In this document: positions 5,505 to 6,097 of the stretch, piece after piece
Layout: the number at the start of each line of letters is the position of its first letter
How positions within the stretch are numbered: position 1 is the stretch's first letter
From: Fidelibacterota bacterium
GTDB lineage: Bacteria > Fidelibacterota > Marinisomatia > Marinisomatales > J089
Length of the DNA: 6,097 nucleotides
NCBI GenBank assembly: GCA_003695105.1
Contig: RFIZ01000006.1
Location: 1 to 6,097 of the forward strand
Direction of reading: 5' to 3'
The notes under the pieces: model-generated
Database searches by the model: none
Seen by the model: only the letters and a program-made list of their open reading frames with translations
Told to the model about the DNA's origin: nothing
Translations under genes and position numbers: made by a program

Positions 5505-6097
5505 TCAGTTTGCCAACCGGGGCCGGAGTAACGTCCACAGTTGAGCCGGGGTATCCGCCACCAGATCCGCTCCGGAAGACTCCAGTTCCTTTCGACCCCG
5601 AAAGCCCCAGGCGGCTCCCACGGCGAACACCCCGGCTGCTCTTGCCGTTTCCACGTCCGTATCCGTGTCCCCCACATACACCGCCTGATGTTTGGGCAAT
5701 TGCCATCGGTCGAGGATGTCCAGCAATCCGTCGGGGGCCGGTTTCAACGGCCGTTCCTCACCGGCGCCCCAGAACGGGTCCAGGGTCCACCGGGACAGGA
5801 ATAGTTCCCGGTTCAATTCGGCGTAGGGCGGGGGTTTGTTTGTGAGGACGGCCATGCGGACAGCCGCACCGGTCAGGCGATCCAGCAGTTCGGAAATGCC
5901 CGGATACAGCCGGGTGTGATCCCGCCAGCGACGACGGTACTCGTCCCGAAACGCTTTGGCCACCGCCTGCGCCAGGGGATCGGCCAGAGAAAGCCCGGTA
6001 GCCCGTTCGCAGAGATGCACGACTCCCCGCCCGATGAAGTGTCGGTAAGCGTCCACCGGATGGGGAGGAAGACCATGCTGGTTCAGGACGGTATTCA
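5505..6097 (-). CDS. HAD phosphatase, phosphoglycolate phosphatase-like (5' end cut off)
   Basis: A HAD-superfamily phosphatase, most like phosphoglycolate phosphatase (Gph), which dephosphorylates 2-phosphoglycolate in the cytosol. Related HADs act on other small phosphates, so substrate is not certain. The frame is open to the right edge; 196 complete codons are visible. The first ones, NTVLNQHGLPPHP, match the region just after motif I in Gph proteins, so the true start and the DxDGT motif lie outside, perhaps 20-25 residues upstream. A GTG at 6056 is in frame but would delete motif I and part of the cap, so it should not be taken as the start. Visible features are the helical cap (FIGRGVVHLCERATG onward), motif II VLTNK, motif III KPAPD with its lysine, and motif IV VGDTDTDVETARAAG followed by a Gly-rich GAAWGFRG segment. 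It is convergent with the alpha/beta hydrolase gene. Confidence 0.88.
   Translation of the reverse strand, partial: NTVLNQHGLPPHPVDAYRHFIGRGVVHLCERATGLSLADPLAQAVAKAFRDEYRRRWRDHTRLYPGISELLDRLTGAAVRMAVLTNKPPPYAELNRELFLSRWTLDPFWGAGEERPLKPAPDGLLDILDRWQLPKHQAVYVGDTDTDVETARAAGVFAVGAAWGFRGRKELESSGADLVADTPAQLWTLLRPRLAN

Noticed and set aside
5505..6056. HAD protein taken as complete from GTG 6056
   Set aside because: The frame is open to the window edge, and the upstream residues match the Gph segment following motif I, so the gene is truncated by the window rather than starting at 6056.
1..6097. CRISPR array, insertion sequence, tRNA, rRNA or defence-gene cluster
   Set aside because: I saw no regularly spaced repeats, transposase motifs, cloverleaf-like segments or defence-family motifs on either strand.

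Overview
The window is GC-rich bacterial DNA (nearly 60% GC by eye), densely packed, with standard-code genes, a classic intrinsic terminator and several GTG/TTG starts. No ribosomal or other marker gene is present, so the phylum cannot be fixed. The combination of a fused phytol-kinase/DUF92 membrane protein and a long CehA/McbA-type PHP protein would suit an uncultivated Gram-negative-like lineage (for example FCB-related), but that is a guess.

Left part (1-861): a possible divergent gene start runs off the left edge (minus strand). A sigma70-like promoter (51-79) precedes a two-gene plus-strand unit. This unit encodes a 146-aa predicted secreted protein of unknown family and a 78-aa DUF350-type two-helix membrane protein, and it closes with a strong terminator that has a cUUCGg tetraloop. 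Between this terminator and the next gene (862-987) lies a short spacer between converging units, with an AT-rich patch and an inverted repeat.

Middle part (988-4517): three tightly linked minus-strand genes are transcribed right to left. The first is a 491-aa polytopic protein fusing a dolichol/phytol-kinase-like half (VTE5/COG0170 type) to a DUF92 half (VTE6/COG1836 type). The second is a free methionine-(R)-sulfoxide reductase (fRMsr/MsrC) with all three conserved cysteines. The third is a 528-aa PHP-superfamily metallohydrolase. Genes one and two touch or overlap by a few bases. Genes two and three lie in the same frame, separated only by one TAA codon, with TTG as the next codon.

Right part (4516-6097): an alpha/beta hydrolase with an N-terminal export signal runs divergently from the operon, its ATG overlapping the operon's ATG in a shared CATG. 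It converges on a partial HAD phosphatase of the phosphoglycolate-phosphatase type, whose 5' end (with motif I) lies beyond the right edge.

Functionally, the fused kinase could turn a free isoprenoid alcohol into its diphosphate in two steps, and the reductase repairs oxidised free methionine. The PHP and alpha/beta hydrolases have intact catalytic motifs but no assignable substrate. I see no CRISPR, mobile element, tRNA or rRNA, and no convincing defence system. The most noteworthy items are the kinase fusion, the in-frame stop junction and the CATG-overlapping divergent starts.
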